This document shows positions 24,241 to 36,655 of a DNA stretch of 64,000 bases, piece after piece (position 1 is the stretch's first letter; each line of letters starts with the position of its first letter). Origin of the DNA: Lineus longissimus (Eukaryota; Nemertea; Pilidiophora; Heteronemertea; Lineidae); NCBI RefSeq assembly GCF_910592395.1, contig NC_088319.1, forward strand, positions 374,001 to 438,000, read 5' to 3'. Under the pieces are notes generated by a model, which saw nothing but the letters and a program-made list of their open reading frames with translations, was not told the DNA's origin and did no database searches. Position numbers and translations under genes: made by a program.

Positions 24241-27159
24241 AAAAGGTGGTCACTGATCCAATCTCCGGTCATTCACAAACTAATTTCCAACAGAAACAAG
24301 TTGAGAGACAGTCATAAGTACTCTCCTTGACAGTGGTCAATAACCTTTATCTGCTCTTCCCTTCATGCCAGAAGGCGAACTACCAGTGATAAAGTCATTT
24401 TCAGGTGTAGGAGGAAGGCATTCTGTCATTCGGATCATTTCATCTTCAGCAGAATCAGTCTTGCTCATCAACAGATTCATAAAATTGTCAGAATTGTCTC
24501 ACAGTGCCAGTGCCAGTGCCATGCAAAGGCCGGTGCCAGTAGTATAAATGCACTACAAATCTACAAATCCTTCTACAAAGTGGAATCAACAAATCTGTTT
24601 AAGGTTCATGTCCACCTATTACCAGAGGAATCTCACTTTCATTGATCTGCTTATGACATCCATGGTCTCTCCAAGCTTCCAACCAGGATATTGCTGACAG
24701 GTCGATTCAATGCTGATCGATGGTGGAGTCGGATATTGAAGATGAGACAGATGGTCATTATTGGTGTCGGGATTATTTGAGGTATAAGGCTGGGTTTACA
24801 TAGAGTACCTGATGGGTTTACATAGAGTTTACTGCGACGCCTTGTGTTGTTTACATAGAGTTAACATTGGCTACTGTTTGCCTGGTTGATAGAGAATGGC
24901 AACAACAATTGACGCTTGAGGTAGTACGAACTCTCGCTCAAGTCTTGTGAAGACACGTAGACCCTCTAACGTATACAGTGTGCGATAACCAAAGGGTTAA
25001 GTCACTGAGGCATTATCGTTTCTCCTCGGCACAAATATTGATCAGAAATCTTCCCTCTGACATCAAAGGACGGCATTTTACCGACGGGACTTTTCTGATG
25101 CGGGAAATAAGCTGGGCAAATACTACAAAGTCAACATGACATTAGTCGGCCCATTGACAGAACAAAGACAGTTAATAGCCATTTGTTTCCTGGAGATAGA
25201 ACTATGGGTGGAGATATCCTTTGCCATTTCGTCTCAAAGGAGTATGTTATTAACGTTTGGCTGAAAAAGCGATGATGATTTTGTTTTTTATCGAGGGCCA
25301 CCTTGGTAACTGTCTTTGTCTTTCTCATAAATATAGAGAAGTCGACTCGAGGTTGAGGTAAACTGTTATCGAGGATAAAGAGAGAATTGTAAAGAGTGTG
25401 GGTACTCTAAACCACGTGGTCCCTTCCTCGGAGTTTTCATTTGTACAACTTTGATGTCGGACTTTAAAAAAACTGACATGTTTGATCAATAATGACGTCT
25501 GCCAAACAAGCAGTAGACAGCACTCATCCACTTCCGTGTGTTGATGGATTAACTGTGATACCCATATGTAAAGGAATCGATTCTAAAACAGCATTATCTC
25601 GTTTTTGGATGCATGTACGTTTGATTGGGTTTTAATGGAAAGATAAGCGTCTCGGGACTTACTTACTCATGCTGCAAGATCAATAATTATAGAATGTATC
25701 CTCGGTTTAAACGTTTTCTGTTTGAGAGGGGAAGCCATCCTGTTCTTGACACACAAACCTCTGAGTTCAGCATGATACAAGTCCTGCTAGGAAGGAAGAG
25801 ACTTGTGTCCCTGTTATGAAGGTTGGGATTGAACTTATTTGGGTAAAATTGATCCAAATGACCCGACTTTGTGAGCTGGCAGATGTGCTAGGCTCTAAAG
25901 GGTTAAAGGTGATTCGATAGTTGTGTTGGGAAGTAAATGAATTAACGTGACTGTCGCGATCGAGGCGAGTCTGATCTGTCTTTAATGACGTTGATTGATT
26001 GCTAATAATCACATCGTCGGTCGTCGAGGAAACAGACAAACAACAGGCTTACTGGTCACGGGTAACCATGAGGTTGTCAGGTGAAAAGGTCTGGAGCCAG
26101 CAGGAGTACCTTCGACTGAGAGCATGAGGAGGTCTCCTATAGTCTATTTCACAAGGAATTGCCACATTTTTGGTGATTTTATACTGAGAATGTAGCAGTT
26201 GAAAAAAAACATATTTCATTTAAAACTTTGAAGTGAATCACTGACAATGTTTCCAAGCCTCAGCGGATATGGTGTTGAAGGTGAAGTGTACCCTAATCTA
26301 CCACTTGGGGTTTCAGACATTTCCGAAACATTTTCATTATGTTATTTACAATCCCACAAGCGATTATAGTCGGTCTTGTTGCCTTAGTAACCACTGATAC
26401 ACCTAACAATGAGAAATCATTTTGTTGTTTTGTAAGCCATATCCTCAAGGGTCTTATCTGTCAGGTATTGAAAGAATTGGTGACGTTTGGATACCAGCCT
26501 TTAGAGGTGTGGTTCGACCATGACCGGGGCAGCAGAGCTCTCTAGTAAATTATTCAATCAGATTCTCATCTGAAATACCAACAGTGTGTCAGAGGTATTC
26601 AGCTGCCTTTACATGCAGATCTGCTTCGAACCGCTCTGTCTACATGATCAGACATTCTGTTTTTAAACTCCACTTACAGCCAACAACTTCAATAAGCATG
26701 TTTTAGTCTGTAGGGTAGATTTATGTTATATCTGGCAATAAGCTTGCAGCTCGGAGTAAGGGTGCCTGCGGCTATAGCAGCAGGTATAGGCAGATGAACG
26801 CTGCCTATAATATACTGCTGGAAATACATACAGCATAACCTAACCTCTCAGGATCACTGAAGAGGCTGGATTAAGACGTCCAGCTCATGCATGTGGTAGA
26901 GAACTTGGCTCTTTCCTTCTTTCGGCACAGTTTACTGGCACACATTTCCCCTGAAAGTACTTTGGCCTCCTCTCATGTCAATATAAGGAGATATTGGAGT
27001 GTTATAAATTCTGCTCAAGAACAAATTATGTGGCCACGGAAGTGAGGGTGAATAGAGCAACAATGGCAAAGGTAGACATTTTGTCCGACGACAACATTAT
27101 AGCGTCAGCTCCTCAACTCTGATCAATATTTCAAGCAAATTGCAGTTGGTGGTTATTGA
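24241..27159. other. Intron 1 sequence, nothing recognised
   Basis: No conserved coding motif, RNA gene or repeat array was seen. Confidence 0.5.
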
Positions 27160-27232
27160 TCATGATGTCCTAGTGATTAAGGCATCTGCCTTGTTAAACG
27201 GAAGGTCCAGGTTCGAGCCCCATTGGTAGCTC
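27160..27232 (+). mobile_element. tRNA-derived SINE-like head
   Basis: It contains CCTAGTGATTAAGGC, an A-box-like block, and CAGGTTCGAGCCC, a strong B box, at roughly tRNA spacing. It does not fold into a clean cloverleaf, so a SINE head is more likely than a tRNA gene. Confidence 0.5.
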
Positions 27233-27774
27233 AGATGTGGCCATTTTGGGCAAGTGCTAGTTAATTATAGAGTACTAACTGGCTTCTCAATGACTATGAG
27301 TGCAAATTGTCAAGTTACATATTCACAGAACAGACCACTACTGGCTTGTTATGTCACATCCAGAAGTGGTAGGTATAATTACCGAGGTGTGAGCAGAATG
27401 AATGTCATCTCATTGCTAATGAGAACTGATCCACTCGGGTATGATCAGTGAATCCCTCAGGATAGACAACTGATTTTATTATCCGTGCAGCCACAGGGGT
27501 CATTCTTGTTGTTGTTGAGATATGAATAATATAAATAATTGAGGGTACAATAACATGCTGTGTCACTATTGCACCTAGAGGAGGTTGGTATGGCTTCCAG
27601 TGTGTGAGGAGGAACTGATCCTTTCGGGGGTGAACAGGGAATCCCTTTGGAGTAGACAACTGATTTGTTGAGTACTTTGGCCATATGGTTTCAGGTCTAG
27701 GTATCCATCCTTTGAAGCCTAAACTGGAGGCTATTTAGGCTTGGCCTTCTTTGTCAGCTGTACCTTGCAATCGA

Positions 27775-28740
27775 TTTACTAATGGTACTTACCATCAAAA
27801 CATCAACCATCAAGACGTTTCCAATGGTCAGATGGTACCATCTGAGAGCACTCATCAAGGCCTTTCCAATGAATGGTCATGTCAATAGGTTTACTGGTGG
27901 TACCATCTGAGAGCTCTCATCAAGGCCTTTCCAATGAATGGTCATGTCAGTAGGTTTACAGATGGTACCATCTGAGAACACTCATCAAGGCCTTTCCAAT
28001 GAATGGTCATGTCAATAGGTTCACAGATGGTACCATCTGAGAGCTCTCATCAAGGCCTTTCCAATGAATGGTCATGTCAATAGGTTTACAGATAGTACCA
28101 TCTGAGAACACTCATCAAGGCCTTTCCAATGAATGATCATGTCAATAGGTTTACAGAAGGTACCATCTGAGAGCTCTCATCAAGGCCTTTCCAATGAATG
28201 GTCATGTCAATAGGTTTACTGATGAAACCATCTGAGAGCTCTCATCAAGGCCTTTCCAATTAATGGTCATGTCAATAGGTTTACAGATAATACCATCTGA
28301 GAACACTCATCAAGGCCTTTCCAATGAATGATCATGTCAATAGGTTTACAGAAGGTACCATCTGAGAGCTCTCATCAAGGCCTTTCCAATGAATGGTCAT
28401 GTCAATAGGTTTACTGATGAAACCATCTGAGAGCTCTCATCAAGGCCTTTCCAATTAATGGTCATGTCAATAGGTTTACTGATGAAACCATCTGAGAGCT
28501 CTCATCAAGGCCTTTCCAATTAATGGTCATGTCAATAGGTTTACAGATAGTACCATCTGAGAACACTCATCAAGGCCTTTCCAATGAATGGTCATGTCAG
28601 TAGGTTTACAGAAGGTACCATCTGAGAACACTCATTAAGGCATTTCCAATGAATGGTCATGTCAGTAGGTTTACAGAAGGTACCATCTGAGAGCTCTCAT
28701 CAAGGCCTTTCCAATGATTGGTCATGTCGATAGGTTTTAA
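27775..28740. repeat. 65-bp satellite array (family S65), about 14 copies
   Basis: GTCATGTCAATAGGTTTACA and variants recur every 65 bp from 27876 to 28721. A three-unit block at about 28131-28325 is repeated at 28326-28520 (195-bp higher-order period). Units carry GGTACCATCTGAGAGCTCTC and CATCAAGGCCTTTCCAATGA. A second array of the family lies at 36425-36655 in reverse orientation. Confidence 0.95.
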
Positions 28741-29336
28741 TGGTTCAGAACTTTGGTGACCATTTCCTTTCTGTGACCCCAGCTTGGCTACATTGTTGCC
28801 AGGTTAAAATATTTGCTATCCATGCAGAACTCCTCAATCTCTGTCTCTGGTGATTTATTCCCACCTTTATTGTTGAAAAGGAAATAAGTGTCTGCCTCAA
28901 AGGAAACTGGTTGAGAATGAAAGGAAATAGAGGGAAGATGAGGTTTTACATTATGGGGTGCTTCCGTCAGGTCAATTGTTTTTTGTTTGCATCTTTTCCA
29001 GCCTGAAAGGTATGATTTGCATCTTTCCGGTCTATCTTCTTGCAGAGGCGTTGCTCTGAGCTCACCAATAAGTACCGGAACTGTCTCACAAGTTGCAACT
29101 GTAAATATTCTGCCAAATCTCTAGTCAGACTCCAGATCGTCGTAAAATGATGTCATGATGTCATCTCTGTGGCATCACACCAACACTTGCTTTGATGGCA
29201 AAATATAACTCAAGGTAGCATACTTATACATGATATCATGATGCATAAGGAGGTAGCATAATGATAACTTCTGCTAGTGATCCTCAAGGATTGAGTGAAT
29301 GTCAGGCCATCTGTACTCAGACTCCTTTTGTAGGCG

Positions 29337-29545
29337 ACCAGAAGATAACGCAAGGCTCTCTATAGTTTTCTCAAGGAAGATTTGAAGGCAATTGACTTAC
29401 TGCAACCAGAAGATAACGCAAGGCTCTCTATAGTTTTCTCAAGGAAGATTTGAAGGCAATTGACTTACTGCAACCAGAAGATAGAGCCTGGCTCTCTGTC
29501 AACTATAGTTTTCTAATGAAAAGTAAGTCGTTGACCTCTTGAAAG
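29337..29545. repeat. 68-bp direct repeat, two clean copies and one degenerate
   Basis: ACCAGAAGATAACGCAAGGC begins copies at 29337 and 29405; a changed copy (ACCAGAAGATAGAGCCTGGC) starts at 29473. The array lies 330 bp upstream of the TM-type exon and may overlap its promoter. Confidence 0.9.
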
Positions 29546-29876
29546 CAGTTGACTTACTGTGCAGTAAGGATTATTGAAGATTGACAGACTGATATTTGAT
29601 ACTTTGCTTGTAACGTCAGTGTCATTTAAGCAGGATTTTATCTCGAAGATTACTGATTGTATTGAACGCTTGTCAATGTTTTGAAGACTTATTTCTGGAA
29701 GTAAAGAGTCTTGACATCACTGTTCAGTGCGGAAATTTTCGGAGAACAATTCACTAATATTTCAGTCTTGCATGATGGGTTGACTCTTAGAGCTAACCTT
29801 CACTGAAATATGTGGAATAACAGTTCATGATTTTCAATAATGTGACTCACAGATTACCGGAGTACACTCGATAAAA

Positions 29877-30117
29877 ATGGGCGTTAGAGTAAGAGTACTA
29901 GACGCTGGTGGAAAAAAGCCAGAGAAATGGGGGAAGTTCCGGAAACATTTCCGGCGGAATCTTATGCCCATCGTTTGTTGTTCGTTCGTGCTTTTCTGGT
30001 GTGGATTAGCGATTATGATGATCATGATCTATTCCAAGTTTATTTATGAGTTGCCCGGGACGCAGTTAATCATATCGGACGGGAGGCGTCATCGGCATAT
30101 TTCACAGCATCCGACAG
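29877..30117 (+). CDS. AGRN: Agrin alternative first coding exon: type II membrane anchor (TM-agrin type)
   Basis: This exon encodes 80 residues plus one base. Residues 1-29 are strongly basic (KKPEKWGKFRKHFRRN at 13-28). Residues 30-52 form one hydrophobic helix (PIVCCSFVLFWCGLAIMMIM at 31-50), followed by a short polar segment. Basic flank before and neutral flank after the helix predicts cytoplasmic N-terminus and extracellular C-terminus, the topology known for the vertebrate agrin isoform made from an alternative first exon without NtA. The ATG has A at -3 and G at +4. An in-frame TAA lies at 29838-29840, so this is the first ATG in frame. The donor GTAAGC at 30118 is phase 1, identical in phase to the NtA exon, so both can join the exon at 48613. 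I see no sequence homology that proves the assignment; position, topology and phase are the evidence. An unrelated small nested membrane protein is the alternative. Confidence 0.65.
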
Positions 30118-30713
30118 GTAAGCATTATGGGATGGAACATCGGTCTTTTATGTGATTTGCGACATTAATCGGTGTCCTATTCGGTCACACAATCATGAAT
30201 ACATCAGCAACGTCAGACGAGGAATTCCCCGAAGTTGTTCTATGACCTACGTTTTGGCCATTACGACTTGTATGTTGCCTGTATCCTTTGCTAGAAGGTG
30301 AATTCTGTTACTTAGCAAGACACTCAACATTTCATAGAATCCATATCCATTAGAAAAACCCATCCTTTTCTCCTCAAGGCAGAATCTATCTTCATCAAAG
30401 GGCGGTCCATTTGACTCTTGTTGTCTAAAGTTGTGCTTCCATCTAACCATTCCCGTATTTTTTGTTCCGTCACATATTGATTGCTTTGTCTATTTCATCC
30501 CCAAGATGCCTCGCCGTATCTAAATCAGCCCAATCAAACTTGATGGGGAGAACTTAAACCTGGGTTTCTCAATGGATGGATATCCAAAAACACAGCATCT
30601 GTAGCTTTTTAGCCTAGAAACAGGTGGCACAGTAGATTTAACAAAGATATTGACCCATTTCAGTTCAATGAGCTATAACCCAACAGACTCTAATTAGTTT
30701 TGCGTCATTTTCA
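30118..30713. other. Intron sequence after the TM-type exon, nothing recognised
   Basis: It begins with donor GTAAGC and runs to an inverted-repeat element. No conserved coding motif was seen. Confidence 0.5.
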
Positions 30714-31473
30714 CATTACCAGCTATTGCGGGCCTAGCCAATTAAGCCAATTAGTGCACCTGCTTAATTGGTCCTGGCAAGCCTAATGGAAAATGCATAG
30801 GAAATATCAATAAAGTTGGCTTTTTGGGCGGGGTGTAAAAATAATCCCAACTCCCGACTTCTGACATAATTCTATATATGTCTAGGTATTTACTGGCAAA
30901 ATTTGGAGTGATTTGGATGGAAATTCGATGTGTCCATCTATAGGTTGAAAATTTTGGTAAATCTGTAATGCTTCACTCGTAGCCCGTAGTGTAAATTCCT
31001 GAGAAAGTGGGTTTTGGGGGCTTTTCTAATGGCGCTAGCTCCGAAACTATACATTTGATACAAACTCCCGACTTCAGACGTGGTTGATATAACTCTTAGG
31101 ATTATATTCCCAAGATTTCAGCTTTATTGGAGAAAAATTCATAGTGTCCATAGGGGGGTTGAAAATTGGAGGATTTTCAATTTTTTTCCCAACAAATATG
31201 CGAAAAATATTACTTTCCACCTAGAATTAATGAAAATTTCGCAAAATATCATAAAGTACTTCCTTGCAACAATCATTTGTGAAGCTTTCAAAACTTTTGG
31301 CTGATTTATTTGACCCTAAATCAGCAAAAACCAAACATTTTAGTGTTTGTATGCACCAATGCACAGGAGGCTAATTGCCAGTAATTCACACCTTTCCAAT
31401 CTCAAACAATAGGAATGATGGAGTCTCCCTCTATTCAAAACAGAGTGTGCTAGGCCCGCAATAGCTGGTAATG
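30714..31473. mobile_element. About 760-bp non-autonomous element with perfect 25-bp terminal inverted repeats
   Basis: The left terminus CATTACCAGCTATTGCGGGC followed by CTAGC (30714-30738) is exactly reverse-complementary to 31449-31473. No long frame inside suggests a transposase. A clear target-site duplication is not visible, so the superfamily is not assigned. Confidence 0.75.
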
Positions 31474-32965
31474 AGCTGTATTCTTGATCATGAATGCATT
31501 TTCGTTGAGTTTTTTTTTTCTAATGAGTTCTACCCTTTCTTACTTGTAGGTAAGTCAAGTTCCAAGGTAGAGAGAGCCTGGTTAATTTGCCATTTAGGGC
31601 GATTATGTTTCTATAGACAAGACCGACCTGTGAATTTCCAGCGATTCTCCCAACCAGACCTAGTGGCATTTACATCTGATCTCTTCATGTCTTAATCATG
31701 GTACTGCTCATAAAACCTCTAATTATTTATTATTCTTGGAAACTCATCTCTGTACTCAGTGTCCCTTCATGATGAAGCAAACATTTTTCAACATAATCTC
31801 CTTGAGACTGGAAGGATATCATCACAGGATATCTCCTTTCTATTTGTCAGGACACGTCATTCTGATCGTGACACTCGTTTGGTAAATATCCATTCCCGTC
31901 TCCGTATAATCATGCTTTGATCTTCATCAGTGTTTGTTGAACACTTGAAAGCTATTGTGGATCACTCAGTCTTGTTTAGAGTCTTCTTGAAATGACAATA
32001 CAAAAGATATGTACCGGTGATGGAGAGTGGTTGATGAGGAAGGGAGCAGTCTTGTTGTGGGTCTGTGTGAGATTACAATACAAATGAGAGGTTTTCCTGA
32101 TCATCTCAACATCACAGTTCAACCAACCCTACTTGAAGCTGGAAGGATCTGTTATTATGCTCAACACGAAACTAGCGATAACCAACACGAAACTAGCGAT
32201 AACCTTGCCACTTATTGCATAAATCTCCTCGTAATGATGGTTTGATCATCAGAAATGTTTATGCAACACTTAAAAGACATCGTAGCCACTTTGCGGCTCC
32301 ACTTTTGATTCCAATAAAATGGGAAGGTAATGTAAGGGAAGGAATGAAAGATGGAGGGAGCTGACACCAATGTCTACTACATGTAGGCTTAGTTGTCATT
32401 GATGACCCCTGGTATTTTCATTTTCATTGTATTTTCCTTTGGCTGAGGAGAGTAGATCTGAAAATCTGAAAAATTGCTATCTGTGGAAGAAACATTATGA
32501 GCGAACAGAAAACTAACCAAAAACAAGGTTATAATCCGTTTGCCATCCTTTAATGCTGACAAGATGAATTCGTAGGACATTTATCATTTGATTGCAATGG
32601 TAACCAATCAAAGCTGTGTAATCAACATGCTGAGAGAGTTTCGAATCAAGGCTCCTTGGGCTGATAATGATCAAGATCATGGATGGTTGATTGAAATTAG
32701 TAACGTGAGGTCATCTTTTGATGATGTCGTCCTCGTTTGCACCCCTCCCCCCCCCGTAACAGCAGTTGTAGTCTATGTAAGTGGGTCATCAAGGATTTCC
32801 CATCAGGGACCCTACACTGATTATGGCCGGTTTGGTTGACAATGAGATGCCTGATGAACATCAATAACGGGTTGTTCATGCGAATATAACTGCTTTTGAT
32901 GATATCATCGTGGACTGATTGCTGAGATAATGAGGGTGCTCTCGGCTTGCTTTGGGTTAGTGACT
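31474..32965. other. Intron sequence; one 22-bp direct repeat, no gene seen
   Basis: CAACACGAAACTAGCGATAA is repeated directly at about 32161-32203. Otherwise nothing recognised. Confidence 0.5.
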
Positions 32966-34500
32966 TCGGTCCATTCTCCAAGCAGATTGAAGGACATTCT
33001 CTCTCTGCCAACACTGACTTCCATGCTTCTGTCCATTCTCCAAGCAGATTGAAGGACATTCTCTCTCTGCCAACACTGACTTCCATGCTTCTGTCCATTC
33101 TCCAAGCAGATTGAAGGACATTCTCTCTCTGCCAACACTGACTTCCATGCTTCTGTCCATTCTCCAAGCAGATTGAAGGACATTCTCTCTCTGCCAACAC
33201 TGACTTCCATGCTTCTGTCCATTCTCCAAGCAGATTGAATGACATTCTCTCTCTGCCAACACTGACTTCCATGCTTCTGTCCATTCTCCAAGCAGATTGA
33301 ATGACATTCTCTCTCTGCCAACACTGACTTCCATGCTTCTGTTCATTCTCCAAGCAGATTGAAGGACATTCTCTCTCTGCCAACACTGACTTCCATGCTT
33401 CTGTCCATTCTCCAAGCAGATTGAAGGACATTCTCTCTCTGCCAACATTGACTTCCATGCTTCTGTCCATTCTCCAAGCAGATTGAAGGACATTCTCTCT
33501 CTGCCAACACTGACTTCCATGCTTCTGCCCATTCTCCAAGCAGATTGAAGGACATTCTCTCTCTGCCAACACTGACTTCCATGCTTCTGTCCATTCTCCA
33601 AGCAGATTGAAGGATATTCTCTCTCTGCCAACACTGACTTCCATGCTTCTGTCCATTCTCCAAGCAGATTGAAGGACATTCTCTCTCTGCCACCACTGAC
33701 TTCCATGCTTCTGTCCATTCTCCAAGCAGATTGAAGGATATTCTCTCTCTGCCAACACTGACTTCCATGCTTCTGTCCATTCTCCAAGCAGATTGAAGGA
33801 TATTCTCTCTCTGCCAACACTGACTTCCATGCTTCTGTCCATTCTCCAAGCAGATTGAAGGACATTCTCTCTCTGCCACCACTGACTTCCATGCTTCTGT
33901 CCATTCTCCAAGCAGATTGAAGGACATTCTCTCTCTGCCAACACTGACTTCCATGCTTCTGTCCATTCTCCAAGCAGATTGAATGACATTCTCTCTCTGC
34001 CAACACTGACTTCCATGCTTCTGTCCATTCTCCAAGCAGATTGAATGACATTCTCTCTCTGCCAACACTGACTTCCATGCTTCTGTTCATTCTCCAAGCA
34101 GATTGAAGGACATTCTCTCTCTGCCAACACTGACTTCCATGCTTCTGTCCATTCTCCAAGCAGATTGAAGGACATTCTCTCTCTGCCAACATTGACTTCC
34201 ATGCTTCTGTCCATTCTCCAAGCAGATTGAAGGACATTCTCTCTCTGCCAACACTGACTTCCATGCTTCTGTTCATTCTCCAAGCAGCTTGAATGACATT
34301 CTCTCTCTGCCAACACTGACTTCCATGCTTCTGTCCATTCTCCAAGCAGATTAATGGACATTCTCTCTCTGCCAACACTGACTTCCATGCTTCTGTTCAT
34401 TCTCCAAGCAGATTGAATGACATTCTCTCTCTGCCAACACTTACTTCCATGCTTCTGTTCATACTCCAAGCAGATTTAATGATATTCTCTTTGCCAACAC
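32966..34500. repeat. 62-bp minisatellite, about 25 copies, with 744-bp higher-order duplication
   Basis: The unit contains CCATTCTCCAAGCAGATTGA, CATTCTCTCTCTGCCAACAC and TGACTTCCATGCTTCTGT. Variant marks (GAATGA, TTCTGTTCAT, CAACATTG) appear in the same order in units 5-8 and 17-20, 12 units apart. The unit has no stop in any minus-strand frame, so three overlapping minus-strand ORFs (590, 473 and 241 codons) arise with a 62-residue period. I do not call a gene. Confidence 0.95.
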
Positions 34501-36424
34501 TTACTTCCATTACATGTCTGTTCAAAAGAGTGAAAAGTGACATGGTGATCGCATCTTATCAAACTCTTTTGAAATGACTTGTTCATCTTTAAAGTGACAC
34601 ATTACAAGAAACACAAACTCTATGTAAAACAGGCTGGACAATGGATAATATGAATTCTATGTAAACCTATGTAAATAGTAGCATATTGCTTGCTCATGTT
34701 TTATGTGGTTTTTGGTACAGCTGGCTCTCCCACTAATCTGGCCAATGGAGGGATCATTTTATACGGATCAATTTATTAGTGTTGTGTCTAGTATGAACAA
34801 GCTCTGATGGTATGGTAAACATAGTTCATGTTTTAACCATATATCATATTGTGTTTCCTGTTCCCAGGTATCACACTCCATCATGATACGCCGTTATTCA
34901 TAAAAATGGTAACAGCAGGCAGAACGCGAATACTAAAATCTGTCTTATAATGATATAAACCTGAGTTGTGAGCTAAATAAGATGTGTCACTAATCACAGA
35001 GAAATGAACCCGCTTTTTTTCAACGACTGTTGTGAGTATGAAATATACCTGTTAGAATGTGATGATCTAATTAAGTCACATGAATAGCGACCTGTCAATT
35101 AAGAAGAAATGCGTAGAAAATTCATTTTGACATTAGCGTGAGTGCTAATAGGCTACCGCTATCTAATTGCAGTGTGATACACAAATTGGGTCCACTGACA
35201 TTGAAAGTGGAACCAAGTTCACACGGGCACAGCAACGACAATGTTACCCTGCTGCAACAGAGGTCAACCACCTTCCATTGTCAACATGAATAGTCACAAT
35301 GAGAAACTCGATGCGACCATCTCCTATTGCATGGTGGGAACTAGCAAGTGTCTTCCTTGTCAACATGATTGTCCACTTCGCTGGATTCATGCTCTGATTA
35401 CTAATTCATAAGCGGAATGTTATATTTTTACCTTAACTCTCAGGATGGAGATCAACAGGACACTTTCAGGAGATATTTGGTCAGTTTTCAGTACATCTCT
35501 CTCACCTAAGTTTCTAACTTAGCTGCTGAGGTCAACAGTTCGACTTTAGCAAATCAATTCCAACTGCCAGGTATTGCTATGCAAGTTTATGTAACACTCG
35601 CAGTTGGCCACAAAATGTCGGTGGTGGATCCAAAACTTTTGGAAAGGAGCTGAACCAACAGAGCCCCGTGATATGATCTTGGAAACGAAGGTGAGGGTTT
35701 GGGGTTCTCACCAGAAATATTTCGAGATCCATGCCAGATTACGTTTTCTGGGCATCTAATGGCTAAAATTAGAAGAAGTCATTGGCTTGTTGGGAGAGGG
35801 GCCTAGAAAACTTGTTGCTGTTTGACCAAAAGGGGGGCATGAACCTCTTGCAGCCTTACCTGATTGTGAATGTTGCATTTCATAACCCGGCTCAAGTACA
35901 ACACCTCCTCCTTCAGCCTTTTCAGTCCTGATCTACAGCAATTGAAACACATCATCACAAATCACAGGAACATAATGAAATCGTATTGCATGTTTCATGC
36001 CGTGATTGATGAGAAGTTTTCAGCATTAAATCTTTGATTCAACAGCCAAAGCATTGACAAATTGGGAAGATTGAAAAAGATTTATTGTTTGCTGCAGAAA
36101 TCCATTTCTTGCAGTGGATTTATGATTCATAAACCATAATTGATGAGACATGTGGGTAGTTGAGATTGTCATACACAATTGATCTAGGAGAAATAGAGAG
36201 GACAAGACAAGAAAGAGTGCTTTTGCTGGCTGCAACTTAACATAAAGACTTAAAAGGGTAAAGCTCTGAAGTAGTGTTTCGAATGGTATCATTTCATCAC
36301 CCTCCTAAAATTCCCAAATTGATATTTCCGCCTAAGTCAGCTCATAACCATATGAGTCACCTGTGGTAAACTGCCTAAGTCAAGCTTGGGACTTTGTTTG
36401 AGAGTTCTCAATCAGCACTTTCTG
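34501..36424. other. Intron sequence, nothing recognised
   Basis: No conserved coding, RNA or repeat-element feature was noticed. Confidence 0.5.
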
Positions 36425-36655
36425 ATAGTCCCATCTGTAAACCTATTGACATGACCATTCATTGGAAAGCTCTCACTTAGCACTTTCTGGTGGTTCCATT
36501 TGTAAAGCTATTGACATGACCATTCATTGGAAAGCTCTCACTTAGCACTTTCTGGTGGTACCATTTGTAAAGCTATTGACAAGACCATTCATTGGAAAGC
36601 TCTCACTTAGCACTTTCTGGTGGTACCATTCGTAAAGCTGTTGACATGACAAATG
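36425..36655. repeat. 65-bp satellite family S65, about 3.5 copies, reverse orientation
   Basis: The units CATTCATTGGAAAGCTCTCA, CACTTTCTGGTGGTACCATT and TGTAAAGCTATTGACATGAC recur every 65 bp. The consensus is the diverged reverse complement of the array at 27775-28740: CTATTGACATGAC and CATTCATTGGAAAG match its complement. Confidence 0.88.

Noticed and set aside
27160-27232. Functional tRNA gene
   Set aside because: The B box is good but the cloverleaf does not close; a SINE head is more likely.
27775-28740. CRISPR array (regular 65-bp repeats)
   Set aside because: The entire unit repeats with no unique spacers, and the context is an animal intron; it is a satellite.
32697-34469. 590-codon minus-strand open frame (with 473- and 241-codon companions)
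   Set aside because: It is generated by a 62-bp minisatellite whose unit has no stop in any minus-strand frame; no domain, signal or splice context.
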